A stretch of DNA of 64,000 nucleotides, from the NCBI GenBank assembly GCA_022575985.1, contig JAKSXM010000007.1, forward strand, positions 1,242,501 to 1,306,500, written 5' to 3'. Made by a program: the position numbers and the translations under genes. Positions within the stretch are counted from its first letter, which is position 1, and the number at the start of each line of letters is the position of its first letter. Source of the stretch: Anagrus nilaparvatae. Its lineage: Eukaryota; Arthropoda; Insecta; Hymenoptera; Mymaridae. Below, in pieces: positions 11,267 through 22,753 of this stretch. The notes below the pieces were generated by a model. It was not told the DNA's origin. It did not search any database and worked only from the letters and a program-made list of their open reading frames with translations.

Positions 11267-11870
11267 TGTGTATGTATGTAATTGGTGATATTTCACAAAC
11301 ATTATGGAGTTAAGACCTAATATTTTTTTCAAAAATTTTTTCACCAAAAAAGCTCGAGGTACTTTTTTTTTTTTTTAATTTGGAGGTAATACCTCATTTA
11401 TTTCCACGAAAGTACTTATATTTGAAAGTAAGGTTTTTACTCTATATCATGAATCTGATACTTAATTTTTTAAAAATTTTTTTCCCAAATTTTTTTTCAC
11501 GAAAAAATACAAAAAACACCAATTTTTTTTTTCTTTTTGGACGCAGTACCTAATTTATTTCTATGAAAGTACTAGTTTTAGAAAGTTTGTTTTTAGTCAT
11601 TTTTTGGATATGATACCGAATTTTTTAAAAAATTTTTTCTCAAAATTAAAAAAACAAAAAAATTAAAAAAACTGCAATATTTTTTTTTTTTTTGGTGTAA
11701 TACCTCATTTAATTCCACGAAAGTACTTATATTTGAAAGTAAGGTTTTTACTCTATACCACGAATCTGATACTTAATTTTTTGAAAATTTTTTTCCCAAA
11801 TTTTTTTTGACAAAAAAATACAAAAAATACCAATTTTTTTTTTCTTTTTGGACGAAGTTTATAATTATTT
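11094..11870 (+). repeat. GT-microsatellite repeat family, copy 1
   Basis: It begins with the hairpin GGTTCCTCAAAGAGGAACC (11094-11112), followed by a conserved leader, a GT run (about 11208-11280) and A/T-rich tandem repeats that each carry a GAAAGTACT-type word. The same layout occurs at 55215-56690 (+) and, reversed, at about 29750-30490 and 45490-46240. An open frame through the leader reads into the GT run as Val-Cys repeats and is not treated as a gene. Confidence 0.7.
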
Positions 11871-12029
11871 GACCAACTCTGTAGATTATCACAAAAAAGT
11901 AAATTTAAAGAAATAATTTAAAAGTGATATAAAAATTGAAGAGTAATTTAAAAGCGATTTGAATACTTTATATCACGTTGTCAGCCCCTCGCAAAAGAAT
12001 ACATCAAGTATATTTTAAATACTAAAGTA

Positions 12030-12451
12030 GGTAGGGGGTCAGTTTTCCCAATCCGTTTTTCCCAATGATTTTTTTTTCCAAAGTCCTTTTTTCCCAAAGT
12101 GCATTTTTCCCAAAAAAATAAAAAAATCATTTTTTTCCAAAATATATTTTACTGATATGAATTTAGATTAAAAACGTACATTTTTCCCTATATTTCTCAA
12201 GAAAGACATATCATTATTTTCAACATAATTGCGATAGTTGTTCGTAATGTTGAATAAACGTTCTTCTTTCTGTTTTCTTATGTGATCCTTATTTTTTCTA
12301 ATTTTTTGGCCTAATTGCAGTTGACGATACATAATTTCATCTTCAAAACATTGCTGGACGTTGTTAATAGGTACAAAAACTGTTGCGCAAATCATATGTA
12401 CACCAAATTTAATGTTCCTGTCATCCGGATTGGGAAAACTGACCCCCAACA
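12030..12451 (-). mobile_element. MULE deletion derivative with 9-bp target duplication
   Basis: The ends GGGGGTCAGTTTTCCCAATC (12034 onwards) and its complement (ending 12447) form a terminal inverted repeat. Just outside are ACTAAAGTA (12021-12029) and ACTAATGTA (12452-12460), a 9-bp duplication with one mismatch, as expected of Mutator-like elements. Unit B shows an uninterrupted site here. TTTTTCCCAA words repeat next to the left end. Confidence 0.6.
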
Positions 12452-12452
12452 A
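12168..12452 (-). pseudogene. C-terminal fragment of a MULE-type transposase
   Basis: A 94-codon minus-strand frame ends in a segment resembling the tail of Mutator-like transposases: a basic region (LGQKIRKNKDHIRKQKEERL), then NITNNYRNY and SFLRNIGKNVRF, comparable to the ...YLRxIAHNI... ends of that family. The frame runs to the very edge of the right terminal repeat, so the start is not genuine. The catalytic DDE part is missing. The call rests on family memory and on the 9-bp target duplication; a search would decide it. Confidence 0.45.
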
Positions 12453-12682
12453 CTAATGTATTCAATTCAATTTTTGAAATATATAAGAAAGAACGCGTGT
12501 TCTGTTTAGTTTCTCCCCAGTTTTGTTTTAGTTTTAACATTTTAAGGACAAAAAAAGCAGACCTCGGTAAAGCGAATTTATTACTAGGAACCAACAACGA
12601 CCAATTTAAAACAAAAAATTATATTTGAAATTTAAATATTTTTACTCTTCAATTTTGCACGTAACCAGCAGTTTTAAAAAAT

Positions 12683-14520
12683 AAAGAGCATCCCGGAATA
12701 AAAAGGGATTTCGGCCCCGGCAAGAAATCAAAAAAATCTTTTTACACTTGAAAGTACTCATAAAAAAAACATTTTTCCCGTTGGAATTTTTACAGATAAA
12801 CTATTGATTTTTAGCATTTTTTTGCAGATATCCAGAATTTCGAAAAACAAATAACTTTCTTTATATAATGAGGACTTATATGTAAAAATTTTATGCATTA
12901 ACTATACTTAAAAATCAAAAAGCTTTCATTTGAAACCGGTTTCAACAAGTTTTCAGCGTAGAAATAGATAAAAGATATAAAAAACCGCTAATTTTGTTAC
13001 CTTTTTTTGCTAATAGTTTTGAGGTTTCTTAATAAGAATAAGGGTTTTTATGCAAGCATATACTCATACTTCACACTTTAACCTGTCTGTTGGACTATTA
13101 AAATATTACGCAAACCGATTCCATTAAAACCTAATCTGATTTAAGTCTCCTAGAAAACTGTTTATGTAAAAAGTTGGCTATTCTTAAATAAGTGTCTAGT
13201 TTTTCAAGTGACTTATTTTTTAATTGATTGTGAAGTAGTTTAAATTTTTGTGTAATCATACCATGTACGACTTCAACAGCAAATCTTATTTTTGTTATAA
13301 ATCGACTAAGATTTGCTTCATCAGTGGGGAGATGTTTTCTTTTGCCTTTTAGCTGGGAGTATGGCCTTATATCCTTTTTCCCATACATACCTTATAACAT
13401 CCCTAAAGCCCCGATCCATCACAATAATGTCACCTTCCCAGAAAATACTGGATAAACCTTGATTATCTTCTAAAAGATTTCTTTAAATTTTTGCATCATT
13501 TATAGAACCTGAATTGCACGGTAATTCTAATACGAAACCATCAGTAGTACGTATCGGAAAAGGTTTTACTTAATTGTAATGTTTACGCATATTGTATGAT
13601 CTTCTTTTGGTAATCATTATTGCGGCTCTTTTGATGTTCAACATAAGTTCCATCTACAATGAGAACTAATTGTCCAGATAGTTCAAATATCTTTGTAGCC
13701 ATATAATTTGTGTGTTCGCTTATCAAGTTACTCCAATTACAAGACCCAAAGCCAAATTTCAATGGTAATGCATCTGATTTAAAAGCATTTAGTACAGAAT
13801 CACATATATCTGATACAAGTGAATCATTTTTTAGTTTAAAAATTGCTTTAATAAGGGAATTCGCGCTCCCTGTGCGTAACTTAGTCAGAAATATTACAAT
13901 TGCTTGCATGGGATCGAAATATTTTTTTATTATATATTAATACAAGATGCAACATCATAAAATGTTAAACAAAAATATATACTCTTCGATTTTAAAAGTT
14001 ACTGACAATGAATTAAAAAAGCAAAAATGATCATTTAACGGCGTTATTTTATTAAACATTTTCACCTTAGGTTTTAATGGAATCGGTTTGCGTAATATTT
14101 TAATAGTCCAACAGACAGGTTAAAGTGTGAAGTATGAGTATATGCTTGTATGAAAACCCTTATTCTTATTAAGAAACCTCAAAACTATTAGCAAAAAAAG
14201 GTAACAAAATTAGCGGTTTTTTATATCTTTTATCTATTTCTACGCTGAAAACTTGTTGAAACCGGTTTCAAATGAAAGCTTTTTAATTTTTAAGTATAGT
14301 TAATGCATAAAATTTTTACATATAAGTCCTCATTATATAAAGAAAGTTATTTGTTTTTCGAAATTCTGGATATCTGCAAAAAAATGCTAAAAATCAATAG
14401 TTTATCTGTAAAAATTCCAACGGGAAAAATGTTTTTTTTATGAGTACTTTCAAGTGTAAAAAGATTTTTTTGATTTCTTGCCGGGGCCGAAATCCCTTCT
14501 TATTCCGGGATGCTCTTTGC
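12683..14520 (-). mobile_element. PIF/Harbinger-like DNA transposon with ~440-bp terminal inverted repeats
   Basis: The arms 12685-13133 and 14066-14519 are near-perfect reverse complements; the outer ends read AAAGAGCATCCCGGAATAA. The 930-base middle contains a decayed DDE transposase on the minus strand. Exact target duplication was not resolved. The termini resemble those of the 2.6-kb palindrome at 39268-41881, which may be a non-autonomous relative. Confidence 0.75.
13131..13909 (-). pseudogene. DDE_4-type (Harbinger/ISL2EU-like) transposase, inactivated
   Basis: Reading the minus strand from 13909: a helical N-terminal part, then LVLIVDGTYVEHQKS with the first likely catalytic aspartate, then in a shifted frame GDIIVMDRGFRDVIRYVWEK with the second, then in another frame LPTDEANLSRFITKIRFAVE, which carries the third acidic residue region and the conserved RxxxExxxG-like block. 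Two in-frame TAA codons lie at about 13480-13570 and at least two frameshifts separate the blocks, so no full protein can be made. An ordinary family member is usually longer and has a DNA-binding N-terminus, which is missing or unrecognised here. Confidence 0.65.
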
Positions 14521-14610
14521 GATCTAACATATGCAGAGGCATTAGGCGATAGGTATCTCCCTAATTTAAATTTAAAATAATTTAGTTACTATACAAATTA
14601 TATTTTTTGT

Positions 14611-15367
14611 AAAACGATTTTGTAGCATTAATTGACCAGTACTGGGTTGAAATAAGTTTATTTAACTATAATCTTTAAAAAATTTATGTTTTTTTATTAT
14701 TAAGTTATACGTTTCACCTGTTTTAAAAACATGCCAGTTATTGATAACTGTAAAAAATATGTATTATTATGTATAACTAATAATTCAATATTGTAAAAAA
14801 TATGTTTACATGTATAAAAAAAGATTAAAAAAAAAAATTATTAATACAAAAATATATATATAAAAAATTTACCTATAATATATAAAATATTTATCAGAAA
14901 AAAGTTGTACATTTTTTATTATTATTTAAAACTATTAATTTTCAAACAGTCATCATTTTCAGTTATTGATAATAAACTTTTTATACTCTCATAACCACAT
15001 AGATTTACAATAAAAACGGCCACACCATTACACACAGATTTATTTGTTATGAAAACTAAGTGATAATGTATAGAAATCCAACACAACTAATAGTTTTAAA
15101 TAATAATAAAAAATGTACAACTTTTTTCTGATAAATATTTTATATATTATAGGTAAATTTTATATATATATATTTTTGTATTAATAATTTTTTTTTTAAA
15201 TCTTTTTTTATACATGTAAACATCTTTTTTACAGTTATTGATAAGGCCTGTAATTAAAACAGGCGAAACGTATAACTTAATAATAAAAAAACATCAATTT
15301 TTTATAGATTAGTTAAATAAACTTATTTCAACCCAGTACTGGTCAATTAATGCTACAAAATTGTTTT
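14611..15367. mobile_element. fold-back element, ~300-bp arms
   Basis: The ends AAAACGATTTTGTAGCATTA and TAATGCTACAAAATTGTTTT are complementary with one mismatch and the arms continue through CAGTACTGGGTTGAAATAAG to about 14930 on the left and 15090 on the right. No coding frame. Confidence 0.7.
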
Positions 15368-15440
15368 AATATTAAACTAAATATGGGTGATACATCGAAT
15401 ACTACTTATATTCTTTTTATTTTATTAAAAAAATTTAGCA

Positions 15441-15612
15441 ATTGAGTCTGACCCTTCCCCACTCTTTATTTAAATTTAGGTCTGGCACAAATCACAGAAG
15501 TTAAAAATTAGCGCTGCTAACGGAAATTTCTGTAACTTTAGGTCCAGAATTTAAATCTGCCAATGAGAGAACCATAAAAATTTCTTTAGAGTGGGGAAGG
15601 GTCGCACTCAAT
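15441..15612. mobile_element. 172-bp MITE
   Basis: The terminal inverted repeats are ATTGAGTCTGACCCTTCCCC (15441 onwards) and its near-complement ending ...GTCGCACTCAAT at 15612. It is short and non-coding. A clear target duplication was not seen. Confidence 0.65.
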
Positions 15613-17846
15613 ACCAAAGTAAAAGATCAAAAGACATTTCTCTTTCGAGAAAACAAAAAACTTGGAAAACAAAATCGAATTATATTTTAATTAATTTTAA
15701 TAAAACAGGTATTTGTTACCTTTGCTAAAATTAAAAATACATTTAAATTCTTTAACGCTAGTTGTATTTAAATGTATTTTATATATGAATGGGTAATTCA
15801 TATATTTTAATTTAACATGACACATTTAATTATGGCTGCGTCTATTTACCCAGAAATTATGAATAGACTAGCTCGAAAATTCAGAAACTTTTTTTCAAAG
15901 ATTTTACTCATAATAATCGAAATTTTTTAAAAATTATAATTAAATCTTACAAAGTATTAAAAAAAATAGTTAATTTTTCAAAAGGAATTTTAATATTCAA
16001 TGCAGAGTGCAGAAAAGCAAGCAAAACAAACCTCAACTCAAAGTTCAAAATATTTTTTATTTTGTAAATGAGTGATTGCATTTTACGTAGAAAATTCCTG
16101 GGTAAAAAAACTTAGCGTTTAATTATACTTGTAAGATACTCACAAATATAAATGTAATGTGTTTATGAATCACATTAAATTTCATTATTGTTTACAATTT
16201 TCAATAGTTTTCAATATTAATAAAAAAAAGTGATGCAAAAAAAATATAATAATAGTAAGCAGTTTTGCGAAAGATAATCGAATCATCGTTAAAAATCGTT
16301 CGAGGCTTTCATTCGATAATAATTGTCAATGCTTTTCATTCTAAAAGTAGAAGTAATTCTAGGTTAATAGAAATTATTAATAAGCAGAGTATACAATTAG
16401 ACTTCCTGTTATCAAGAATTTTTCCAACTTTATGTAATTTAAATTGACCTTTATTCAAATTATTTAGTATTTGTTGATAGGTAAATTATATACAGAAATT
16501 CTTGAACTTGAATGAATTATTATTGAGCTTGTTATTGTAATTTTCTAATACAGACAGGTGATAAAAATTGCTTTAATTATAATTGAATAGACTTGATGTA
16601 GTTTCTTAATTTGAAGTTTCACCAGCTTATCATTGGAATGTTACTACCAAGAAAGAAACATTATTAAGGGTACATTCGCTGAGTTTTGAGTAAAAATAAC
16701 GTTATTTTTCAGATTAATTTTCTCAAAAAGTTTATTGAATAATACAAAGATTTTTTTACAGCTGTTTTATGCACTTATAATGAGCATAAAAAAAATTTTT
16801 TTTTATTATTTTTTTTATGTGATGAGATGGCGCTGAAGTTGGTGCCTAAAAAAAAGGTTCAAATCGGCCCATATCATAACTCGGCTTGGGATCGTTTGAA
16901 ATAAAAAAAAAAAACACCATAAAGTATATAAGTTTTTGCAGGTAATGAACTACAACCAATGAAAAATATTAAAAATTAAGAAAGTTATGAAGGTAAATAG
17001 AAAAAAGTCGAAATTTGACCGTATTTTTTGCCTAAAAACGGAACCTAGAGACCAAAAAAATCTACCGATCAGGTTCATTGTAGTTCATAACTTGTATAAT
17101 TGCATAACAAAAAGATTTAAAAAAAAAATCGAAATCGGACCAATAGTTTTTTTTGTTATCGTGTGGGCCGTTTTCAAAAAGTTCGTTTTGAGAAAAACAC
17201 ATTTAAAGTTTCAGATCTTGTATTCTTACATACTAGCGCAGTGACTTTCAGATGCTGTCATTTCTTTATTATTTGCGGGATTTATTTAAAATTTTCTTTC
17301 CATATTTTTGAATACTTTTTGAACACAAATCAATTTAAAAAAAAAAAATCAATTTTTAATTTCAAAACTCAGCGAATGTATCCTTAAACTTTCGAAAAAT
17401 TTTACTTTAGTTAGTATTAGAACATTTTCCAAGTCACAACAATACGCAAGAATCAAAAGTTAAGGAAGTACGCAATTCTTATGAAAGGTTAATTAAATAT
17501 AAAACTAGAAATATTGTAATTATAAATTAATAAACCTAGGCTTAAATGATTATGAATTAAATAAAACTTTTTTTAAAATTGTTCTCTTTAATTAAAATCC
17601 AAGGATGAATTTTAAAATTCATTTTTAATTAAAATTAGATTAAAATTTTTTTTAATTACAAAATTCCTGTTATTTTATTTAAAAAAATTCTAATTATTTA
17701 CATTTTGAAAGACTTTTACATTTGTAAAAAAGTTGAGCAAAAGTGCAAAACTCTTTGATTTGTACCGACTCTAATATAAAGCCAATGGTTGCATTTTGAA
17801 TCAATTTCAATTAGTCAATTCAACATTTAGCAAGCAGCTTAAAATG
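15613..17846 (+). other. unit A upstream non-coding sequence
   Basis: Aligns with 28660-29745 and 30490-30835 of unit B and 43910-45490 and 46240-46620 of unit C, apart from the element at 16667-17384. No coding exon is seen. Shared landmarks are CATTTCTCTTTCGAGAAAAC (about 15640) and CATTGGAATGTTACTACCAA (about 16632). Confidence 0.55.
16667..17384. mobile_element. TA-flanked mariner-like MITE
   Basis: The termini AGGGTACATTCGCTGAGTTTT and its complement (one mismatch, ending 17384) are flanked by TA on both sides (16665-16666 and 17385-17386). Units B and C lack the insert at the matching position. A TA duplication suits the Tc1/mariner superfamily. Open frames inside are not conserved with any known protein. 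Confidence 0.6.
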
Positions 17847-19972
17847 CAGTACTTTGGATGATAATAAAAACTTTTGGAAGGAGATGCGTAATTTGGGACT
17901 ACTACCTAAGCCAAATGATGCTCTACATGGCTTCCTGCCTGAAGAGCTCAATGCTTATCTATCTAACATCTGTATTTCCCCCCATGAAAATCCTGATGAT
18001 TCCTTAAATATCATCAATAGTGCTGCTCCTGATGGTTTTGCATTCAAAAAAGTCACTAAAAATGAGGTAATATTAGCTGTTGCTCATTTCCGTTCACAGG
18101 CTAGAGGTGATGATGGAATTCCTCAAAGCATTGTTGCGAAAGCCCTCCCAACCATAGCTCCTTTTCTCACCAAGCTTTTTAACGTATCACTAGCACAAGG
18201 AGTTTTTCCAATAGCCTGGAAAAAGTCACGAATTTTAGCGTTGAAAAAAGTAGCGATACCATCTTCGCCATCAGATTTTCGCCCCGTTGCATTATTATGC
18301 TTTTTGTCAAAGGTCCTTGAGAAGTTGGCTCATGATCAAGTGGTAGGCTTCTTGTCTAGATATAAAATCCTGGATTCTTTCCAAGCAGGTTTCAGGAAGA
18401 ATCACAGCACTCAGTCAGTACTGATAAAACTTGCTGATGATATTCGCATGGGTATGGACAAGAGGCTTGCCACACTGCTATTGCAGTTTGATTTCTCGAA
18501 GGCCTTTGATAATGTTTCTCCATCTAAACTTCTTAAAAAACTCAGGGATATTGGTTTTTCGAAATCATCATTATCTTGGTTTTGGTCATACCTCTGTGGA
18601 CGATCAATGTGTGTGTCATCAAAATCTATAACATCAACTTTCCGCGATATAAATATTGGAGTGCCCCAGGGATCCGTTCTTGGGCCACTCCTGTTTTGTA
18701 TTTACATGAACGATCTTAAAGACCACTTAAGTGATGACATAACTTTCAGACTATTATACGCGGATGATCTACAGATATATGTCCAGGTTCCCACTGACCA
18801 GATTGAACAAGGTATTGCATACCTTTCGGAACGAGCCATAACTTATCTATAAACATAAAGAAAACACAAGCGATTGTTTTTGGTTCTTCTACCACAGTTA
18901 ATTCATTTAAGAAATTAAATATTTCCAAAATTGTTATCAATGATAGTGGCGCTTGTGTTCCCTTTGTGGATGAGGTTGTCAGTCTTGGTATCACCTTAGA
19001 CTCTTGTTTGTCTTGGCGTCCACAAGTGACAAAGGTGACCAAGAAAGTAAATAGCATATTGTATGGTCTTAGGCTCATCAAATCTTGTACCTCTGAAGCA
19101 CTTCGTAAGCGCCTCATTGAGTCTCTTGTGATTCCCCATTTGGATTACTGCTCAGCAGTTTATTCTGATATTTCTAATGAACTGAGTGGGCAATTACAGA
19201 GACTCACTAATTCAGGTATTAGGTACATTTTTGGTTTGAGACGACAAGAACACATTACATCATACAGGAAGCGTCTTGGTTGGATGCTTAACGTGACCAG
19301 AACTGACTACTTTGCATCCCTTATTATGTATAGAATTGTGCGTATGAGAGAACCTCCTTTATTATGCACTTTATTTGAACCATACAAATCAGACAAACCT
19401 ACTAGAGGCCCCCGTAAAGACCTTAAGGTTACCACAGTACCCACTGACTGGGGTCTATACTCTTTTCAAGTAAAGTATGCGAATCAATGGAATTCGATTC
19501 CCCCCTGTATAAGGGATTTACCATCTTATTCTCGTTTTAAAAAGAGTATCAGACTTTACTTTCATAAATTAGAGAATGAACAATAGCGTTGATGCCATTT
19601 GCAACAATCATCTTGTAATTGACTATGTATTATTGATGTTTACTATTTAACTATTTACTTATTTACTATTAACAGTTAACTTTTGAATAGTCATTTTATT
19701 GTAAATTTTCTTTTATTTAACTATATTTATGTACAGATTATATTTTATAACCATTCAGTATTATTTCTTTAACTAGTTATTGTAAATTTTTCTTTTATTT
19801 AATTTTAATTTAAGTATACATAAAAATTTTATTCTTATATATTGTAAATTGTATTAATATCTATTGATTTATGTATTATATTATTATGTATTTAATTGAC
19901 AATTGAGTGTGTTAAATGATTTATATTTTGTAGTTGGCAAATAAAGATTAATAATAATAATAATAATAATAA
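17847..19972 (+). mobile_element. 5'-truncated jockey/I-like LINE with target duplication
   Basis: The insertion is flanked by TTAAAATG on both sides (17839-17846 and 19973-19980), and unit C has the uninterrupted sequence at 46612-46625. The 3' end is a TAA repeat (about 19948-19972), a tail type known from I-like LINEs. The 5' end lacks the endonuclease and starts within the linker before the RT, as is normal for incomplete reverse transcription. Confidence 0.85.
17854..19586 (+). pseudogene. LINE reverse transcriptase ORF2, frameshifted
   Basis: Non-LTR reverse transcriptase. In the first frame (17854-18852) FRPVALLCFLSKVLEK, QAGFRKNHSTQ, the first catalytic Asp of FDFSKAFDNV (codon 213), GVPQGSVLGPLLFCIYMND and the catalytic LLYADDLQIY (Asp 304 and 305) are all present. 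A one-base shift near 18838 moves the frame; it continues through NIKKTQAIVFGSSTT to the thumb and C-terminal region (SLGITLDSCLSW, PHLDYCSAVY, TRGPRKDL, NSIPPCIRDLPSYSRFKK), ending at 19586. The endonuclease is absent. All RT catalytic residues remain, so decay is recent, but the copy is dead by truncation and frameshift. Confidence 0.85.
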
Positions 19973-20540
19973 TTAAAATGTACCAACCCAATATAAAATT
20001 TGCTTTAAATCAACTTTTTCTCGAATTTAATTTTGTTATTTAAAAATTTTTGAAGATACTAATTAATTTAATTAATTATAAAATTATTTTTTAAAATATT
20101 AAATTTAGAAACTTTCTTAGAACAATTAATATTCTTTCTTTATAATTTATTAAATAATTCAAATTTATCCGGAGTTCGAAGGATTTCCAGTTTATTTATT
20201 CAATACGAAAAGTTAATTCGATCGACTATTTTTTATTCTTTTATAAATAAAATATTTATCAATTGATAAGATACAGTACATGTTTATTTTTCTAATATTT
20301 TCTGATAGAATCGTGCACATCCTGCACACTCCCCGAAGTTATTATCGAGCTAATATAATTAGAGAGTTTATAGTAACAATAGAAAGTTTTGAGTTTTAAA
20401 GTTATTTTATAATTATATTTTGAGTGAAAATAAATGATATTTTTAGATTCTAAAGAAAATTTACTGAAAGTTTACACTTTTACGTATAGATTTACTTATT
20501 TGAATGGAATCATTAAACTTGTTGCTTGCAGGCTTACCAG

Positions 20541-20754
20541 GGGCGATTTTAAGGCGTAACCTTACTAGATTTCTAGGTACACTAAAGTTAAAATAATTGA
20601 TCTTTAGAAACAAAATATCCCCAGAAATCAAGCGAATTCCTACTCTAAATAATCTTCGCTAGAATTCTAGTGATAGTTACTAAACTTCAACTCTAACTTT
20701 AGTGTCCCTAAATAATTAGTAAGGTTACGCTCCTCAAAATCTCCATGAAATATA
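20541..20754. mobile_element. MITE-like inverted repeat shared by units A and B
   Basis: The ends GGGCGATTTTAAGGCGTAAC and the complement of GTTACGCTCCTCAAAATCTCC pair imperfectly, with ACTAAAGTTA and TAACTTTAGT inside. The same repeat is at about 31414-31622 in unit B and is mostly deleted in unit C (about 47090-47160), so the insertion predates the A/B split. Confidence 0.5.
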
Positions 20755-20882
20755 AAGAATAAATCCCAGAGGAATTTTGTAACGAAATCAAATAAATTTT
20801 AATCTCAAATCTCTTATTTTTTGAATCCCGAAATTCAGATTCAGGTGAACTTGTAATTAAGAAATAAAAAGATTTAACTTAG

Positions 20883-21012
20883 TTCTTGTAGATTTCGAGC
20901 ATTTCTGCACTCACACAAAATCATCCATTATTAATATATCATTACGTGCATTAATTATTATCATATAAATTTGTCAAATTATTTATTAATTTTCATTATA
21001 TGTACTTTAATT
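20883..21012 (+). repeat. stray copy of secreted-gene intron 1
   Basis: TTGTAGATTTCGAGCATTTC and the following 120 bases match intron 1 of copies A, B and C (for example 22831-22940). The neighbouring exons are absent. It is a remnant of a fourth, truncated gene copy or a local duplication. Confidence 0.55.
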
Positions 21013-22216
21013 TATTAAAGTTGTAAGAATTTTAATAATTTAATCCTTATCGATATTTTTAAATAAACTTTTACTTAAGGCCCGCTTCTAAAAATTGAAA
21101 AAAAAGGTAGGCCACAAAATTCCATTTTTAATACTGCGGTTTCAAAAAAAAACATCCTGGAGGACACAGAGCTGGTTGGGGAGTTCAAGAAAAATGTTTT
21201 AGGCAATATCAAAGAAGTTTTGCTCAATTTCTAGGTGAAATATAAATTTATATTTTTTGTATATTTTAAACTGTATCTAATAAAAAAAATACAAACTTTT
21301 TCATTCATACTTAAAAAAAGTATTTTTGAATTTAATACTAGGTTTCTATAACAAATAATAATAAGAAGAAGAAAGCGGGGTGGTGGGACTCCCTCCATTG
21401 CCCCGACCAGTGAGGACCCAGCTTTGTGAGGGCTTTCCGAGAGAGAATCAGCAGCCTGCATGTCCTCCCCATGAAGAAAAGAAATTGAGGAAATTGAAAG
21501 AGAATTAGTGCCTTATGCAATTGCGTACATTATTTTTACTTATCAGGACATGTAGACAGTGCGGTTTTTAGCCATGCAGTAGCAAATTACTTGATTTATT
21601 TGTTTTTTTTAATCAAATCTCTTCGTTATGCTTCAGGAAAGATTTGTAAAATAGCAGAGAAAATGAAAAAGGATAGATGGAAAAGATACTCACACAGTAT
21701 AAAAAAATTTGGTTAGGCTGTTAGTAAACCTTAAACCCTGGCCAAACTCAAACAAACGCGTTAAAGCGTTGAATTAGATATCGTATTAGCTCAAGTATTA
21801 GTGATAGCAAGGTATGTTTGTCTAGCTTCATGTCGTGCGTATTTCATGTTTGTGTTTCCTCGAAAACCGTCGCTCAAAAAGTCTTTAGATCTGCAAAATT
21901 TTTTTATTTGGTCATATTGTTAGTCACCAACTTTTAAAATAAGTTGATAGTCAGAGTTTTTTCTTATGCTTAGGCACATTCTACAATCATCCGGTATTCT
22001 CTTGTGGTCGTCCACTACAGGTTTACAAGCTAGTGGTGCCAACCGAAACTAAATGATAAATTAAAATAAAAATGTGTATTTATTTTATGTCAAACTTACA
22101 CCACTGACTTGCAGACTTTGTCCTAATAGTAGTTTCGCAAATCCAGTCTTTTACTCGGGGGAGATGGAGTTCTTTGCGAACCTTATCGAGAGTTCTAACA
22201 AATGTTGATTTAACTT

Positions 22217-22753
22217 TTTATATAAAATTGAAATATCCTTTCTCTTTCGAGAACAATTTTTTGGCCTTATAGTGAAAAGGAAATGGGTTGCGTTTATTCC
22301 CTTATACATGGAATAAACTCAAATTGAAATTGAAATTAATAAGAACGAAGCTCATCTATGTAGGAAGTTTTTAGTTCTACTTCTAGACTTGATTTATAGA
22401 AAACTTTCTCTTAGATTGCTTTTACATTTAAACACTAACCCTTTATCATTGTGCAGATGAGCTGTATTATTTTTTGTTGGAATCAAAATTTTTTAAATCT
22501 AATGGTTTTCTCCACTCTACCCATTTGTTACAGGTAAGTAATTTTTTATAATAATATCGTTTATTTTTATCAAAATTTTAAAAAGTTGACCTAATAAAAT
22601 GCTTTAATAATCATAAATATGTAAATTTATATTTCGCGGAATTAAAATTTAAATATTTAAATCGAATAATATTTAAAAAATTAGTATTTAAAGGTTAAAA
22701 AAAATCGATGATAATCAGTCATATTAAATTTATATCACCGAAGATACAACGAA
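22217..22753 (+). promoter_or_regulatory. likely core promoter and 5' UTR region, copy A
   Basis: A TATATAAAA box at about 22220 is kept in all three copies, followed by the conserved ATCCTTTCTCTTTCGAGAAC stretch. At 22531 ACAG|GTAAGT looks like a 5' UTR donor, and TAATCAG|T ending at 22718 is a possible acceptor before the ATG at 22754. This is inference from conservation and motifs only. Confidence 0.35.

Larger units (their letters stand above)
19973..22753 (+). other. unit A 5' flank of the secreted-protein gene
   Basis: 19973-20880 and 21716-22753 align with units B and C. The stretch 20881-21715 is specific to A: it starts with a stray copy of the gene's intron 1, then has a protein-like frame at about 21149-21233 (NILEDTELVGEFKKNVLGNI then stop) and a GC-rich island at 21370-21480. 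No complete gene was recognised. Confidence 0.5.

Noticed and set aside
11092..11313. Frame reading FLAYKHVLGPQEAKK into Val-Cys repeats, also at 55201
   Set aside because: It is the leader of a dispersed repeat running into a GT microsatellite; the copy at 46080-46200 is broken by stops, and similarity among copies is explained by repeat ancestry.
16987..17387. Two short frames inside the TA-flanked element
   Set aside because: The element is a non-coding MITE by structure; no transposase motif (DDE/D or helix-turn-helix) is visible.
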